From: Paracidobacterium acidisoli
GTDB lineage: Bacteria > Acidobacteriota > Terriglobia > Terriglobales > Acidobacteriaceae
Assembly: GCF_003428625.2 (NCBI RefSeq)
Contig: NZ_QVQT02000002.1
Location: 531,026-595,025, forward strand
DNA: 64,000 nt
Direction: 5' to 3'
Both the position numbers and the translations under genes were made by a program. Positions 47,101 to 55,274 of this stretch are shown here, one piece after another (position 1 is the first letter of the stretch; each line of letters opens with the position of its first letter). The notes beneath the pieces are model-generated. The model was not told the DNA's origin, ran no database searches, and was given only the letters and a program-made list of their open reading frames with translations.

Positions 47101-48616
47101 TGGTGTCCGGGCTTGCCGTGTTATAGATGGCAATGGTCTGCGTTGTCTGCGTTGGAGTGAAATAGAGCGAAGACGTGGATACATTCGATTCACGCAACAG
47201 ACCGAATTGATCTGGCATGAAGAAATTGCCTTGCGGATCCACCGCGATTGCAGTCGGGCCGGCTGCCGTTGTTGCAGTGTCGGCTGCACAGCCGTCGTTA
47301 TACTGATCTACCGGGGTGGAGCAAGTGTACGTGCTGTCGTCGCCCGTCTTCCCATATACAGTAACCAGGTTTCCAGAGAGATCGATTTTGTCGACGGTAC
47401 TTGTATCCGCTATATACAGACTCCCGGCATTATCAATGGCTACCCCGGTGGGGGAGATCTGGACCTGACTCGCGGACCTGGGAGTAAAGAAAGAATTGGT
47501 GCGGTTCGTGCCTCCGCCGACAACCTGGTACACAAAACCCGAAGTCAGGTTGCTCAATCCAGGCACTGAGCCTGACCCTGTATAAAGCACCCAGACTGAA
47601 CCAGTGCCGTGGTCAGGAATGTAGATATTCCCTGAAGAGTCACTGGCTATGCTGCCATTAGGATTCTGAAAACTGAATTGCGAAGCCTGGCGGCCACTGG
47701 CAGAAACGCCGTTCTCTCCCGAGATGGTATAGACATACCCTGTCGTGGGATTGGAAATCCCCGGCAGACTGCCGCTTGCGAAAATAGCGAGCAGAGCTGC
47801 ATGGCTGGTATTTGTGTCATAGATAGGAAAGTAGATATTTCCATTCGGGTCGACTGCAACGCCGAAATAGGGAAGGCTGATCGGGGTGCTTGTTGCCAGG
47901 CCACTTTGCCCAGTGTAGTTATAGTTGTCGGCAACGCCGGCGACCGCATAGATATAGCCTTGCATCAGGCCCGTCAGGCCGGGAATAGAACCCGTTCCTC
48001 CATAGACCACACGAATGAGGCCCGCATTTCCGTCCGCGATGTACACGTTACCGTTGGCGTCGACCGCCAGACCTGCGACGCCCCCACCTTCAAAAACAGC
48101 CTGTGTTGCCAGACAGCCGTCGCCGTAGGCATCGCCTGTAGGGGCCGCGGGAGGACTGCAACTGGAAGAGACCGGGTTCGGAGAAAAGTAGTTCGCGTCC
48201 GCGGGATTTAGGTCCAAACCGGTGCCAGCCACCGTATACACATAGCCAGCCTGGGGGGTCACGCCGGGTAAAGTTGGAATCGCGCCGTTGCCCGAAGCGA
48301 TGACGCGGACGATATTTCCGCCTGCATCTGCTATGTAGATGTTCCCGTTCTTATCCGTCGCCTCGGATACGAAGCCGCTTGGTGATTGTGGGACGAGACC
48401 GATGGCAGGCCCAACGTAGTTGGCGGGGGATATGGCTAAGTCGAAGACTGAGGTATACCCCGCAGCTCCCTGTATCGATCCTGCGACAAGATCCGTGAGT
48501 CCGGGTTGAAAAGCCAGCGTCTGCGCGCCACACATGCCACTTAACATGACAAGCGACGTCAACAATGTGACGGCTTGCGCAAGTCGATACACCCTCAATT
48601 TCCAAATCTGCTGCAT
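44129..48616 (-). CDS. Giant NHL-repeat/Ig-repeat surface protein
   Basis: A 1,495-residue exported protein; the ATG at 48616 follows a GGGAGGG ribosome site. After the signal (VTLLTSLVMLSGMCGAQ) come NHL-type propeller repeats (about 35-480; GNIYIADAGGNIVRV, GNVYIADGNAGLIRV). An ASPM/SPD-2-type beta domain follows (about 490-590), then seven bacterial Ig-like Big_3_5 repeats of about 100 residues (PTGTVTFYNNG, YSVTAEYSGDVNYSGS) and one divergent repeat. The C-terminus is odd: a hydrophobic helix, ARRKR, a second helix running into LSGCGGG, and a final beta-rich tail. It is the last gene of the operon headed by the sigma fusion. Probably a surface adhesin or stalk; partner unknown. Confidence 0.82.
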   Translation of the reverse strand: MQQIWKLRVYRLAQAVTLLTSLVMLSGMCGAQTLAFQPGLTDLVAGSIQGAAGYTSVFDLAISPANYVGPAIGLVPQSPSGFVSEATDKNGNIYIADAGGNIVRVIASGNGAIPTLPGVTPQAGYVYTVAGTGLDLNPADANYFSPNPVSSSCSPPAAPTGDAYGDGCLATQAVFEGGGVAGLAVDANGNVYIADGNAGLIRVVYGGTGSIPGLTGLMQGYIYAVAGVADNYNYTGQSGLATSTPISLPYFGVAVDPNGNIYFPIYDTNTSHAALLAIFASGSLPGISNPTTGYVYTISGENGVSASGRQASQFSFQNPNGSIASDSSGNIYIPDHGTGSVWVLYTGSGSVPGLSNLTSGFVYQVVGGGTNRTNSFFTPRSASQVQISPTGVAIDNAGSLYIADTSTVDKIDLSGNLVTVYGKTGDDSTYTCSTPVDQYNDGCAADTATTAAGPTAIAVDPQGNFFMPDQFGLLRESNVSTSSLYFTPTQTTQTIAIYNTASPDTTGGHATDLKISGLAVSSSAFNVVPLSTLPAGISDCSATPSLAPGQSCEIQISYTAGSSTATGTLTVTSNSVNTNGTNTIQLVGESSTDAAKTQSKLTFVSPYPGNTADAGTMVNANFRLSFGLGQSAPVTGQVVLYSNGAALPVSAPLVANGNSFNISFNSILPTGNNLIYAAYSGDSNYAPSQSTQVLVTVNGAASTTALTATPNPAATSATVTVTATVKSTSGSPGDGTVTFKNGNTVIGQQALSGGSASLQTTAPSTAGTATYTASYAGSTTYNPSTSNAVQVTVEAPINTTMAVSASPTAPADGASVTLSAMVSAASGTTAPTTGTVQFYYAFNGGAAMALGSPVAVTSGSGTTAVATLNNVTTLPVGTDTITATYSGSTDGLFQASSTMPAMSATVKVGLPATTTMITPPTGNITYGSSYTFTVNVAAQVGNTVPTGTVTFTAGSTTLGSPATLSGGSATFTTTLLPGGSNQVTDTVTATYNDPSNTFASSSGTASVSVTPVGTTTSTPTSSNLNPVSGQTLTLTAMVAATGSSAQPTGTVTFYNNGTLVLCSATLGSGSASCPTSLLPQGADSVTAVFEGGNGFTTSTSSALSLTVAPPSASTATALTASTTTASTTQPVTFTATVTNTTSGSTGIPTGVVTFQSDSNVLGTGSLNAGGVATFTTTFTKAGAYPVVAIYQGNSSYTGSTSSSETVNVSTALAMSTTSLTLSSSAVQQGNNVTFTATVAPASTSTTITPTGTVTFYNGGQQIPSSTSTLNGGIATFSIATLNAGTYSVTAEYSGDVNYSGSGSTAASLTVGAPTPSFTLSATPANLTLTSGQSGAAIITLVPTYGYTGTVALSCGTLPANVTCSFSPASLTADGKNDAVQSTLTITTSGAATAAASAVHADGAGRNGSMRSLAFLFLPSGLLLWGFAARRKRVGLYLPLLMLGLLTAGLVGLSGCGGGNGGSSQNAATGTSKITVTGAGSAGSQSQTVNLNITIQ

Positions 48617-48687
48617 GAACTTACCCTCCCAAGGCTGTTGCATGTCGTTGTTGCATAAACTTCAGAAAAGAACCTGCGCGAGATCGG

Positions 48688-49935
48688 TCATTGTTGAAAC
48701 AAAATCCATCCCGATTCAATGCCTGATCCTGTCTCCGCCAGCACAAAGATGGTGTATTTCCCGCCGACCTGAGTCACGATCGCGTATGCGGGGTCGTTCT
48801 GTCCGGCGCTGTTGGGACCGGTAAAGAGGTAGGTAGCCGAGGGGAAATAGCCGTTGTTTACGCTGTCCTGCGTACCGAGAGTGATGTTGAACGTGTTGAC
48901 GGAAGTCTGTGTTGGATCATTCGATGGAAACGCTCCGCCAACAAGCCTGATACTCTTCCCGGAGCCATCCGCCGCTGCGGAAGCAGAGACCAGCTGCGGC
49001 GCGGAAAGATTCGCCTGGTTTGCTGTTCCTTCTCCTCCGGACATATTCACCCCAAGAAAAGCGGCTCCGCTCAGGCCGGACAAGTCGATGGGCGATGCGG
49101 GCATGGCTGCCCCGATAAAGGCCATCTGATCGCTTTGGTAACGGTCTTCGACAAAAAAACCGGACGGCCCGATAGCAAAATTTGCGGGCAGTGAGTTCGG
49201 TTCGGTAATGGTTGTCTGGATTGATGAAAACCCGGAGTTGCCGGTGCAGGCACCGTTGAAAGGATCAGGTGTAGGCGAGATGGAGCCGATGGCTGGGAGC
49301 GATATGCTCGGCAGGATGTATTGGAGCTGCCCGCCAAATGTCCAGTTCATTCCGTTGCTGTCAGTGGATACGTAAACCAGTCCTGAGCCAACATTCGTTT
49401 CGTTGACACCAGGTGTCTGGAAGTTCGCATTTCCGGAGCCGAGGTATTCCAACTTCGTCCTGTCAGGAATTACCGGGCACGAAGGAGCTGTGATTGCGAA
49501 GATTGCGTTTCCCGTCAACGGAAAGCGACCATTGACTGACTCGGCCGCTGGAACCAGCAAGACCGCGCGACTGAGCTGCTCCAACGCATAACCCGCTAGG
49601 CTTCCCGCGCTTGTACTCAGAACCATGAAGCCGTTTGCGGTTGTAGTGAAGGTGCCGGAGACAGCGGGAGTATTTGCGGAAAGGTCCTGATAGCTGAAGG
49701 TGTTGCTCGTGTGATCGATGGTGATCGTGTACCAGCCAGGGCTCTGCGTGCCAACGTAAATATTCTTCTGAGCAGTAGCAGGAGGAGTCGATGGCGGCCA
49801 TGTGGCTCCGGCGGAATTGGCGCTGGAGGAGCCTCCAGAGCTGCAACCTGCAACCGCGAGTGCTACTCCTGTTGCAATCGCAACAAGAAGCCCACCAGAG
49901 GATGAGATTCGTTTTCTTTTTGTCTTGTTAGTCAT
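48688..49935 (-). CDS. Putative lipoprotein, paralogue B
   Basis: A 415-residue protein starting at the ATG at 49935; the upstream in-frame ATG at 50076 would overlap the next gene and precede the signal by 47 residues. The N-terminus MTNKTKRKR leads to a hydrophobic stretch and the lipobox VAGC (C31), so it should be lipidated. A Ser/Gly/Pro-rich linker follows, then a beta-rich domain (GWYTITIDHTSNTFSYQD, VSGTFTTTANGFMVLST). It shares layout and several motifs with the lipoprotein encoded just upstream (49959-51338), including a CP-I-x-N/D segment and a late KFVIFLI/YTIFVLAE strand. No known family recognised. Part of the sigma-led operon. Confidence 0.65.
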   Translation of the reverse strand: MTNKTKRKRISSSGGLLVAIATGVALAVAGCSSGGSSSANSAGATWPPSTPPATAQKNIYVGTQSPGWYTITIDHTSNTFSYQDLSANTPAVSGTFTTTANGFMVLSTSAGSLAGYALEQLSRAVLLVPAAESVNGRFPLTGNAIFAITAPSCPVIPDRTKLEYLGSGNANFQTPGVNETNVGSGLVYVSTDSNGMNWTFGGQLQYILPSISLPAIGSISPTPDPFNGACTGNSGFSSIQTTITEPNSLPANFAIGPSGFFVEDRYQSDQMAFIGAAMPASPIDLSGLSGAAFLGVNMSGGEGTANQANLSAPQLVSASAAADGSGKSIRLVGGAFPSNDPTQTSVNTFNITLGTQDSVNNGYFPSATYLFTGPNSAGQNDPAYAIVTQVGGKYTIFVLAETGSGIESGWILFQQ

Positions 49936-49958
49936 GCGTCGATCTCGCTTCTCCGGTT

Positions 49959-51338
49959 TCACTGCTGATAGAGGTAAAGGCCAAACGGCGCTTGTTGTAT
50001 TGGGTTCTGACCGATCAGGAAGATGACGAACTTGTTGTCGGGATTCCCGGCCACTGCGACTGCTGGAAAACTGCACGTAAGACTGCCACCGGCTGTCATG
50101 CCGGGGCTGCCACCGTATTTAGCGCAAGTACCTGCGACAGTGCTCGTGTCCGGCATCGTCACTCTCACGCCGGTGTACAGACCGTTCTGCGATGCGCTCT
50201 GGGCTCCCAGGTTCACGACGACGTTCGTTGCGGGCATTTGTGACGGATCATCTTTCGGGAACACGCCGCCGGTCATTGTCGTGCCGGCACCGGGAGTGAT
50301 CGTCCCGAAGGAAATGAGCTGTGTAGTTTGAGTCTGGTCGGCTGAATTGGAATTCGGCAGGGACTGATACATGAATCCGAGATATTTGCCGGCAGCAAGA
50401 CCATTGGTGTCCAGTGCGGACGAAGGAGCGGCTACGCCTACAAGAGGTTGCTGAGGATAGTTGTTTGGCGCATTGATATTAGTGACCGCCGCTCCTGTCG
50501 CAGACTCGGTGAAGAGACCGCCCGGACTTACCGAGATCGTCGGGCTGTAATATGGCGTTTTTGCCGTAGGAAGAATGCTGATGCCATAGCCGATGTTGTA
50601 GCCGTTGATGCCCTGACCGCATGTGCCCGAGAACGACGTCGGATAACTCGGCGGAGAGCCGCTTCCTGTCAGCAGCGATTGGCTCTGACTCGAGAAACTC
50701 CAGCTGACGCCTGTCGTATCCGTGGCGGCCTGCACCGTTCCATAAGCTGCCGATGTGGCATTGTTCCAGAACAGTCCAGGCAGGGCGACAAAAAGGAATG
50801 TTTCATTGTTCTTGATGGCAGGGCAGCTTTCCATGTCAGCAGCAATCACCGGCGCGAACGTAGAATCGCCAGGCCGGAGAAGCGCAGCTTCACCAGGGAG
50901 CACGAGTGAATACCCCTGTCCCTCTCCTGCTGGTGGCTGTCCAGAGCTGGTCAGCAACAGATAGCCGTTGTCGCTTGAATAGGTTCCCGTAACAGGAAGT
51001 ACGTCGCTGGAATATGCGTCATTGTGCCTGAAAGAACTCTCGGTCGAGCTCAGCACCAGGCTCCAGGAAGGAACGCTCCCAAGTGCTCCATAGGTCGCCT
51101 GGATCATATTGCTGACACCTTGATAGGTGCGAACCGTGCCCCCATTGGAAGGCATTGGAGTTGCCGGTGTAGCATTGCCGCATCCGCTCAGTACTACGCC
51201 GCACAGCAGCAATGAAGCATGGAGAACATTCGTTACATTGCGGCAGCGCCATTTTCTTAACCCTTGCGCGTCGATGCTCTCGCCTACCACTCTTCTATCT
51301 CCGTTCCAAATCCGTCCCATCGACTTGAACTCACACAT
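49959..51338 (-). CDS. Putative lipoprotein, paralogue A
   Basis: A 459-residue protein from the ATG at 51338, which has GGAAGG 5 nt upstream. The lipobox LSGC (C53) follows a hydrophobic segment (VLHASLLLCGVVLSGC); the 40-residue polar region before it is long for a lipoprotein signal. The mature part is beta-rich with repeated SWSLVLSSTESSF / YLLLTSSGQPP / SLVLPGEAALLRPG patterns that parallel the lipoprotein 23 bp downstream, marking a tandem duplication. It begins only 19 bp after the receptor gene ends. Role unknown; accessory ligand-binding or receptor-associated lipoproteins are one possibility. Confidence 0.65.
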   Translation of the reverse strand: MCEFKSMGRIWNGDRRVVGESIDAQGLRKWRCRNVTNVLHASLLLCGVVLSGCGNATPATPMPSNGGTVRTYQGVSNMIQATYGALGSVPSWSLVLSSTESSFRHNDAYSSDVLPVTGTYSSDNGYLLLTSSGQPPAGEGQGYSLVLPGEAALLRPGDSTFAPVIAADMESCPAIKNNETFLFVALPGLFWNNATSAAYGTVQAATDTTGVSWSFSSQSQSLLTGSGSPPSYPTSFSGTCGQGINGYNIGYGISILPTAKTPYYSPTISVSPGGLFTESATGAAVTNINAPNNYPQQPLVGVAAPSSALDTNGLAAGKYLGFMYQSLPNSNSADQTQTTQLISFGTITPGAGTTMTGGVFPKDDPSQMPATNVVVNLGAQSASQNGLYTGVRVTMPDTSTVAGTCAKYGGSPGMTAGGSLTCSFPAVAVAGNPDNKFVIFLIGQNPIQQAPFGLYLYQQ

Positions 51339-51357
51339 AATTACCTTCCCTACCCGG

Positions 51358-54300
51358 CTAAAATGCATACTTAAGACCAAACTGCATCGTGCGCGGACGA
51401 TGCGCGTCGATCGGATGAAGAAAGGAACTTCCCGTTAAGCAGTCCGTGCCATTGCCGCCGGCAGCGGAGTAGTGTGTACCGTAATCGCCATAGCAGCTCA
51501 CCGTGTTGTTTGCCTGATTGCCGAGTGTCGAGTCGTAAATTCGGAATTGCGTCTGATTGAAGACGTTGAAGGCTTCCGCGCGAAACTCGAAGTTGCTTCC
51601 TTCCCTGAGTGAAAACACCTTCACGAGCGTCATATCGAAATTCAACCGGCTCGGGTTATTGAGCGAATTGCGCCCTGCATTGCCGAAGGTGAAGCCGCGT
51701 GGCGCTACAAAAGCGGCTGGATTGAGCAACAGTGGTCCAATGCTTCGGCTGTTATTGCCTGCGGCGGGAGCCGCTGAACGCGCGGATATTCCCGAGAGGT
51801 CAGGGTATGAACCTGAACCCGTAGAATTGGCCACTCCGGCGTTGTCCTGTGTCGCAATGCCGCTCGGGCTGCCGTTATTCACCACAGAGAACGGCGTACC
51901 TGTTTCGTAGAGAGTCAATCCGGACAACTGCCAGTGGTCGGTGAGTAATTTCCCGATATGCGAGTTGAGATAGCCGGACGCGGGACGGTCGTTTGCCTGG
52001 CGTTCCGAATCGGGATCGCCGTCGATGCTGGCGAGAAGATGCTGAAGGAAGCGGCGAAGCGGAAGATCGTAGATGTAGCTGATATGTAGTAAGTGCCGCT
52101 GATCGAAGTTAGAGCTGGCGCGGTTGGAACGCAGGTCGAACGAATTTACAAAGGTCGCGTCGGAGCGATCGGAAGAATTGTCGAGCGAATGGCTATACGT
52201 GTAGGACACGCCCATGAACAGAGGCCCTTGAGTACGGCGAAGCACCGACTGAAATGCGTTATAGTTCGAGGTCGCCACGTTCTGGAGCGAGAATATCTGG
52301 CCCATGCCGGGATACGCTTCTCGCAAAACATTGGGATCGACATTACATGCCGCTTGCAGATTCACCCTTGCCGCATTGGTTATGGGGTTGCCGTTGTGCA
52401 GCAGCCCGGTTGTGCTGCTGCAATCCGACGTGAGAAAGGGATCGCCAGGACCATAAGGGTTTTGTCCACTTGCGATCGGCTTGAGTTGGTTGATCTGCTC
52501 TTCGGCCGTCAGGTGTGTTCCCTTGCCGCCCACGTATGCCCCTGTGAGCAGCATGTTCCACGGAAGCTGCCGCTCGATGCTGAAACTCCATTGCTGGATA
52601 TAAGGCCACACTGCCTGCGTGGGAATTGCGGTTACGTTCAAGGGAAATGCGACCGGGCCTGATGTCCCCGCATACGGCGATGGAGCCCCATTGGCACCTG
52701 CACCAATACTTGCAAAAGACGTGTTGTACTGCGTCATATCGAGAACCATCGGAGCGCTGCCTTCAAGCGATCCTGTGTTGGCCTCGTCTGCGGTGCCGTG
52801 CTCGAAGAATATGCCGTAGCCAGCCCGGATGGAGTTTTTGCCATTGCCGAACGGGTCCCAGGCGAAGCCTATGCGCGGAGCCGGACTCCATAGATGTCCA
52901 TCCATGCAGCTCGCGGGAACGCCATTTACCCCACATCGCACGATGCCGTTCCTGACGCGTGGGTCGAGGTCCTGGGATGGGTTGATCGCATTCAGAGGGA
53001 TCGGTTTGGAAGTCAAACCATCGACCAGGTTACCAAGAGATGGATTCACGGTCACAGTGGCAGCCAACCCTGCGCTCCAGGCCGATGGAACAAAATTGTA
53101 TGCATTGTGATTGGCTGTGTAATAGGTTCCGAAAAGACTGACGCGCAGACCGAGATTCACAGTCAGCCGCGACGTAATCTTCCAGTCGTCCTGGACGTAC
53201 GGCTCAACAATCTGATACCTCTGCCGATACTTCGTTTGCGTGCTGTCTTGCTGGAAGCTCGAGACGTTGCTATTCAGAAAGTCGGCGAATGAGTTTCCCG
53301 TGGAGAAGAGAGCTTTGACATTGCTGAACGTCATCACGCCCTGAGGCTCGCCAGTTGCAGCTCCAATGGGACCGTTGGTTTGATTCCTCTGAAAGACGAT
53401 CCACTGCGCGCCGAATTGAAAATTATGCTTTCGCCAGGTTTTGGTTATGTTGTCAATAAAGCTGTATGTTGGATTCGAATGTTCCCAGGGCATATAGCCC
53501 GGGTCCGAGGCGAAACCGTATCCACCATACTCGGCATTGTTGCCGGCGATAGCGATACCGGGCATCTTCGGAATGCCGTTCAGGCCCGCGTTATTATTGC
53601 CGGGAAAGAGTGACCCCATGCCACATTCCTGGGTGCCAGTGCCATTGAGAGCACACGGAGCATCGAGTTCGGGCGGGCGCTGCAAATCGACGCCTCTGCC
53701 CGGCACATCCGACAACGTGAGATAGGAATTGGTATAGCTCGCAATAAATTCGTTGAGCAGTGAAGGCGAGAAAATATAGGTAGAGCGAGCTACAAGGCTC
53801 AAGCCCGGACCATAAAATCTGTTCTGAATAGTTGGGAAATTATTTGTAACAAAACCATACTGAGGAATGGCAGTAGTCTCGTCCCATTCGTCGTGAATAT
53901 AGCGAAAGCCAATTTGGGCCTTCTCGTTGACTTGATGATCGATGCGGAAGAGCTCTTCACGCCAATATGTTGGTAGATAGACTTCGGCGTTGTAACAGGA
54001 GCCGATGGATGACGTACAGCCGGTAGTCGCATTGGGCTCAGGAATAATGCCGGTATTCAATAGAGCGGCAGCATTTCGATTAGGGATGGAGTAATTTCCG
54101 GGAAAGGTTCCCGTCGAGTACAGACCGGAATTGAATATCCCATGGATACGGGGACAATCCGGATAGTTCGCGGGATTGAACCCCACTTCAACTCCCGGCG
54201 CCGCAGCCGGACACACGTCGCTAAAATTGCCCGCACGCTCAGCGAGCGAGGGTACGCCTTGCCGATATGGGTAAGGATCTTTTTCGAGCCGCATCTCTTC

Positions 54301-55239
54301 CGAGAAGAAGAAGTGTGTCTTGCCCCTGGCGTTGTAGAGGTGCGGAATCGAGAGCGGACCACCAATAGTTCCACCGAAATCATTGCGGCGATAGAGCGGC
54401 GCGCCGTTGGTCACATCGAAGTAGCCTTTGGCGTTGAACATCTCATTGCGGATGAACTCGTAGAGATTGCCGTGATACTGGTCGGTGCCGGACTTGGTGG
54501 TGACGATGGAAGTGCCGTCGCCGGTGCTTGGGTACTGCGCGCCATAGTTGGAGGTCAATACCTTGATCTCCTGAATAGCATCGATGCTGGGCGTGACAAT
54601 TAGCGAGGTATGGTCTTTGTTGATACCGACGTTCAGCGTCTCGGAGCCGTCCACGAGAAACGCGTTGTACTCGGTACGTCCACCGTTGATGGAGTAGCTG
54701 ACGCTTCCGGCCATCCCGACGCGGGCCTCGTCCTGGCCGGTCTGGTTGCTGACACCGGGCGCGAGCGCCAGGAACTGAGAATAGTTGCGACCATTGAGCT
54801 GGATACCAGCGACTTCCTTCCCGGTAATCGTGCCGCTCACTTCCGCATTCTCGGTGTTGACTTGGGATACGGACGACGCCCCTGCATCAACGTTCACTGT
54901 CGATTGGGCTGAACCGACCGCCAGTTGGACATCATAGACAAATGCCTGTCCCATCCCGAGACTGACATTGTTCACGGCGGCCTTGAACCCCGGAGCGTCG
55001 ATCTCGATCTGATATTGCCCCGCCGTGAGATAGGGGATGGTATACGCGCCGGAGACATCCGACCTGGTTTCAAACTTAACCCCGGTATCCTGGTTAAGAA
55101 GCTGCACTTGAGCATTCGGGATGGAGGCTCCCTGCTGGTCTGTAACGTGTCCGGTAAATCTTGCATTCTGCCCCCAGGCAGAGTGGCAACCTGTCAGAAT
55201 CAGGACACACATCAGGCAATGTAAAAATGATCGGCGCAT
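51358..55239 (-). CDS. TonB-dependent receptor-like outer membrane protein (copy 5)
   Basis: A 1,293-residue receptor. The signal (MRRSFLHCLMCVLILTGCHS) contains both an LTGC lipobox-like sequence and a later AWGQ cleavage site, so the mature end is ambiguous. The carboxypeptidase-regulatory-like domain follows (GHVTDQQGASIPNAQVQLL), then a plug with IQLNGRNYSQFLALAPGVS and a barrel ending MQFGLKYAF. It lies 35 bp downstream of the sigma/anti-sigma fusion gene and is followed by two lipoprotein genes, so it is very probably co-transcribed with them and regulated by the fusion. Ligand unknown. Confidence 0.92.
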   Translation of the reverse strand: MRRSFLHCLMCVLILTGCHSAWGQNARFTGHVTDQQGASIPNAQVQLLNQDTGVKFETRSDVSGAYTIPYLTAGQYQIEIDAPGFKAAVNNVSLGMGQAFVYDVQLAVGSAQSTVNVDAGASSVSQVNTENAEVSGTITGKEVAGIQLNGRNYSQFLALAPGVSNQTGQDEARVGMAGSVSYSINGGRTEYNAFLVDGSETLNVGINKDHTSLIVTPSIDAIQEIKVLTSNYGAQYPSTGDGTSIVTTKSGTDQYHGNLYEFIRNEMFNAKGYFDVTNGAPLYRRNDFGGTIGGPLSIPHLYNARGKTHFFFSEEMRLEKDPYPYRQGVPSLAERAGNFSDVCPAAAPGVEVGFNPANYPDCPRIHGIFNSGLYSTGTFPGNYSIPNRNAAALLNTGIIPEPNATTGCTSSIGSCYNAEVYLPTYWREELFRIDHQVNEKAQIGFRYIHDEWDETTAIPQYGFVTNNFPTIQNRFYGPGLSLVARSTYIFSPSLLNEFIASYTNSYLTLSDVPGRGVDLQRPPELDAPCALNGTGTQECGMGSLFPGNNNAGLNGIPKMPGIAIAGNNAEYGGYGFASDPGYMPWEHSNPTYSFIDNITKTWRKHNFQFGAQWIVFQRNQTNGPIGAATGEPQGVMTFSNVKALFSTGNSFADFLNSNVSSFQQDSTQTKYRQRYQIVEPYVQDDWKITSRLTVNLGLRVSLFGTYYTANHNAYNFVPSAWSAGLAATVTVNPSLGNLVDGLTSKPIPLNAINPSQDLDPRVRNGIVRCGVNGVPASCMDGHLWSPAPRIGFAWDPFGNGKNSIRAGYGIFFEHGTADEANTGSLEGSAPMVLDMTQYNTSFASIGAGANGAPSPYAGTSGPVAFPLNVTAIPTQAVWPYIQQWSFSIERQLPWNMLLTGAYVGGKGTHLTAEEQINQLKPIASGQNPYGPGDPFLTSDCSSTTGLLHNGNPITNAARVNLQAACNVDPNVLREAYPGMGQIFSLQNVATSNYNAFQSVLRRTQGPLFMGVSYTYSHSLDNSSDRSDATFVNSFDLRSNRASSNFDQRHLLHISYIYDLPLRRFLQHLLASIDGDPDSERQANDRPASGYLNSHIGKLLTDHWQLSGLTLYETGTPFSVVNNGSPSGIATQDNAGVANSTGSGSYPDLSGISARSAAPAAGNNSRSIGPLLLNPAAFVAPRGFTFGNAGRNSLNNPSRLNFDMTLVKVFSLREGSNFEFRAEAFNVFNQTQFRIYDSTLGNQANNTVSCYGDYGTHYSAAGGNGTDCLTGSSFLHPIDAHRPRTMQFGLKYAF

Positions 55240-55274
55240 TTCCAGGGCTTTCTATGAACTGATGAAGCTGTTGT

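Noticed and set aside
44420-47569. Possible repeat array or CRISPR-like pattern
   Set aside because: The periodicity of about 300 bp comes from coding Ig-like repeats inside one gene; units are diverged and lack spacer structure.
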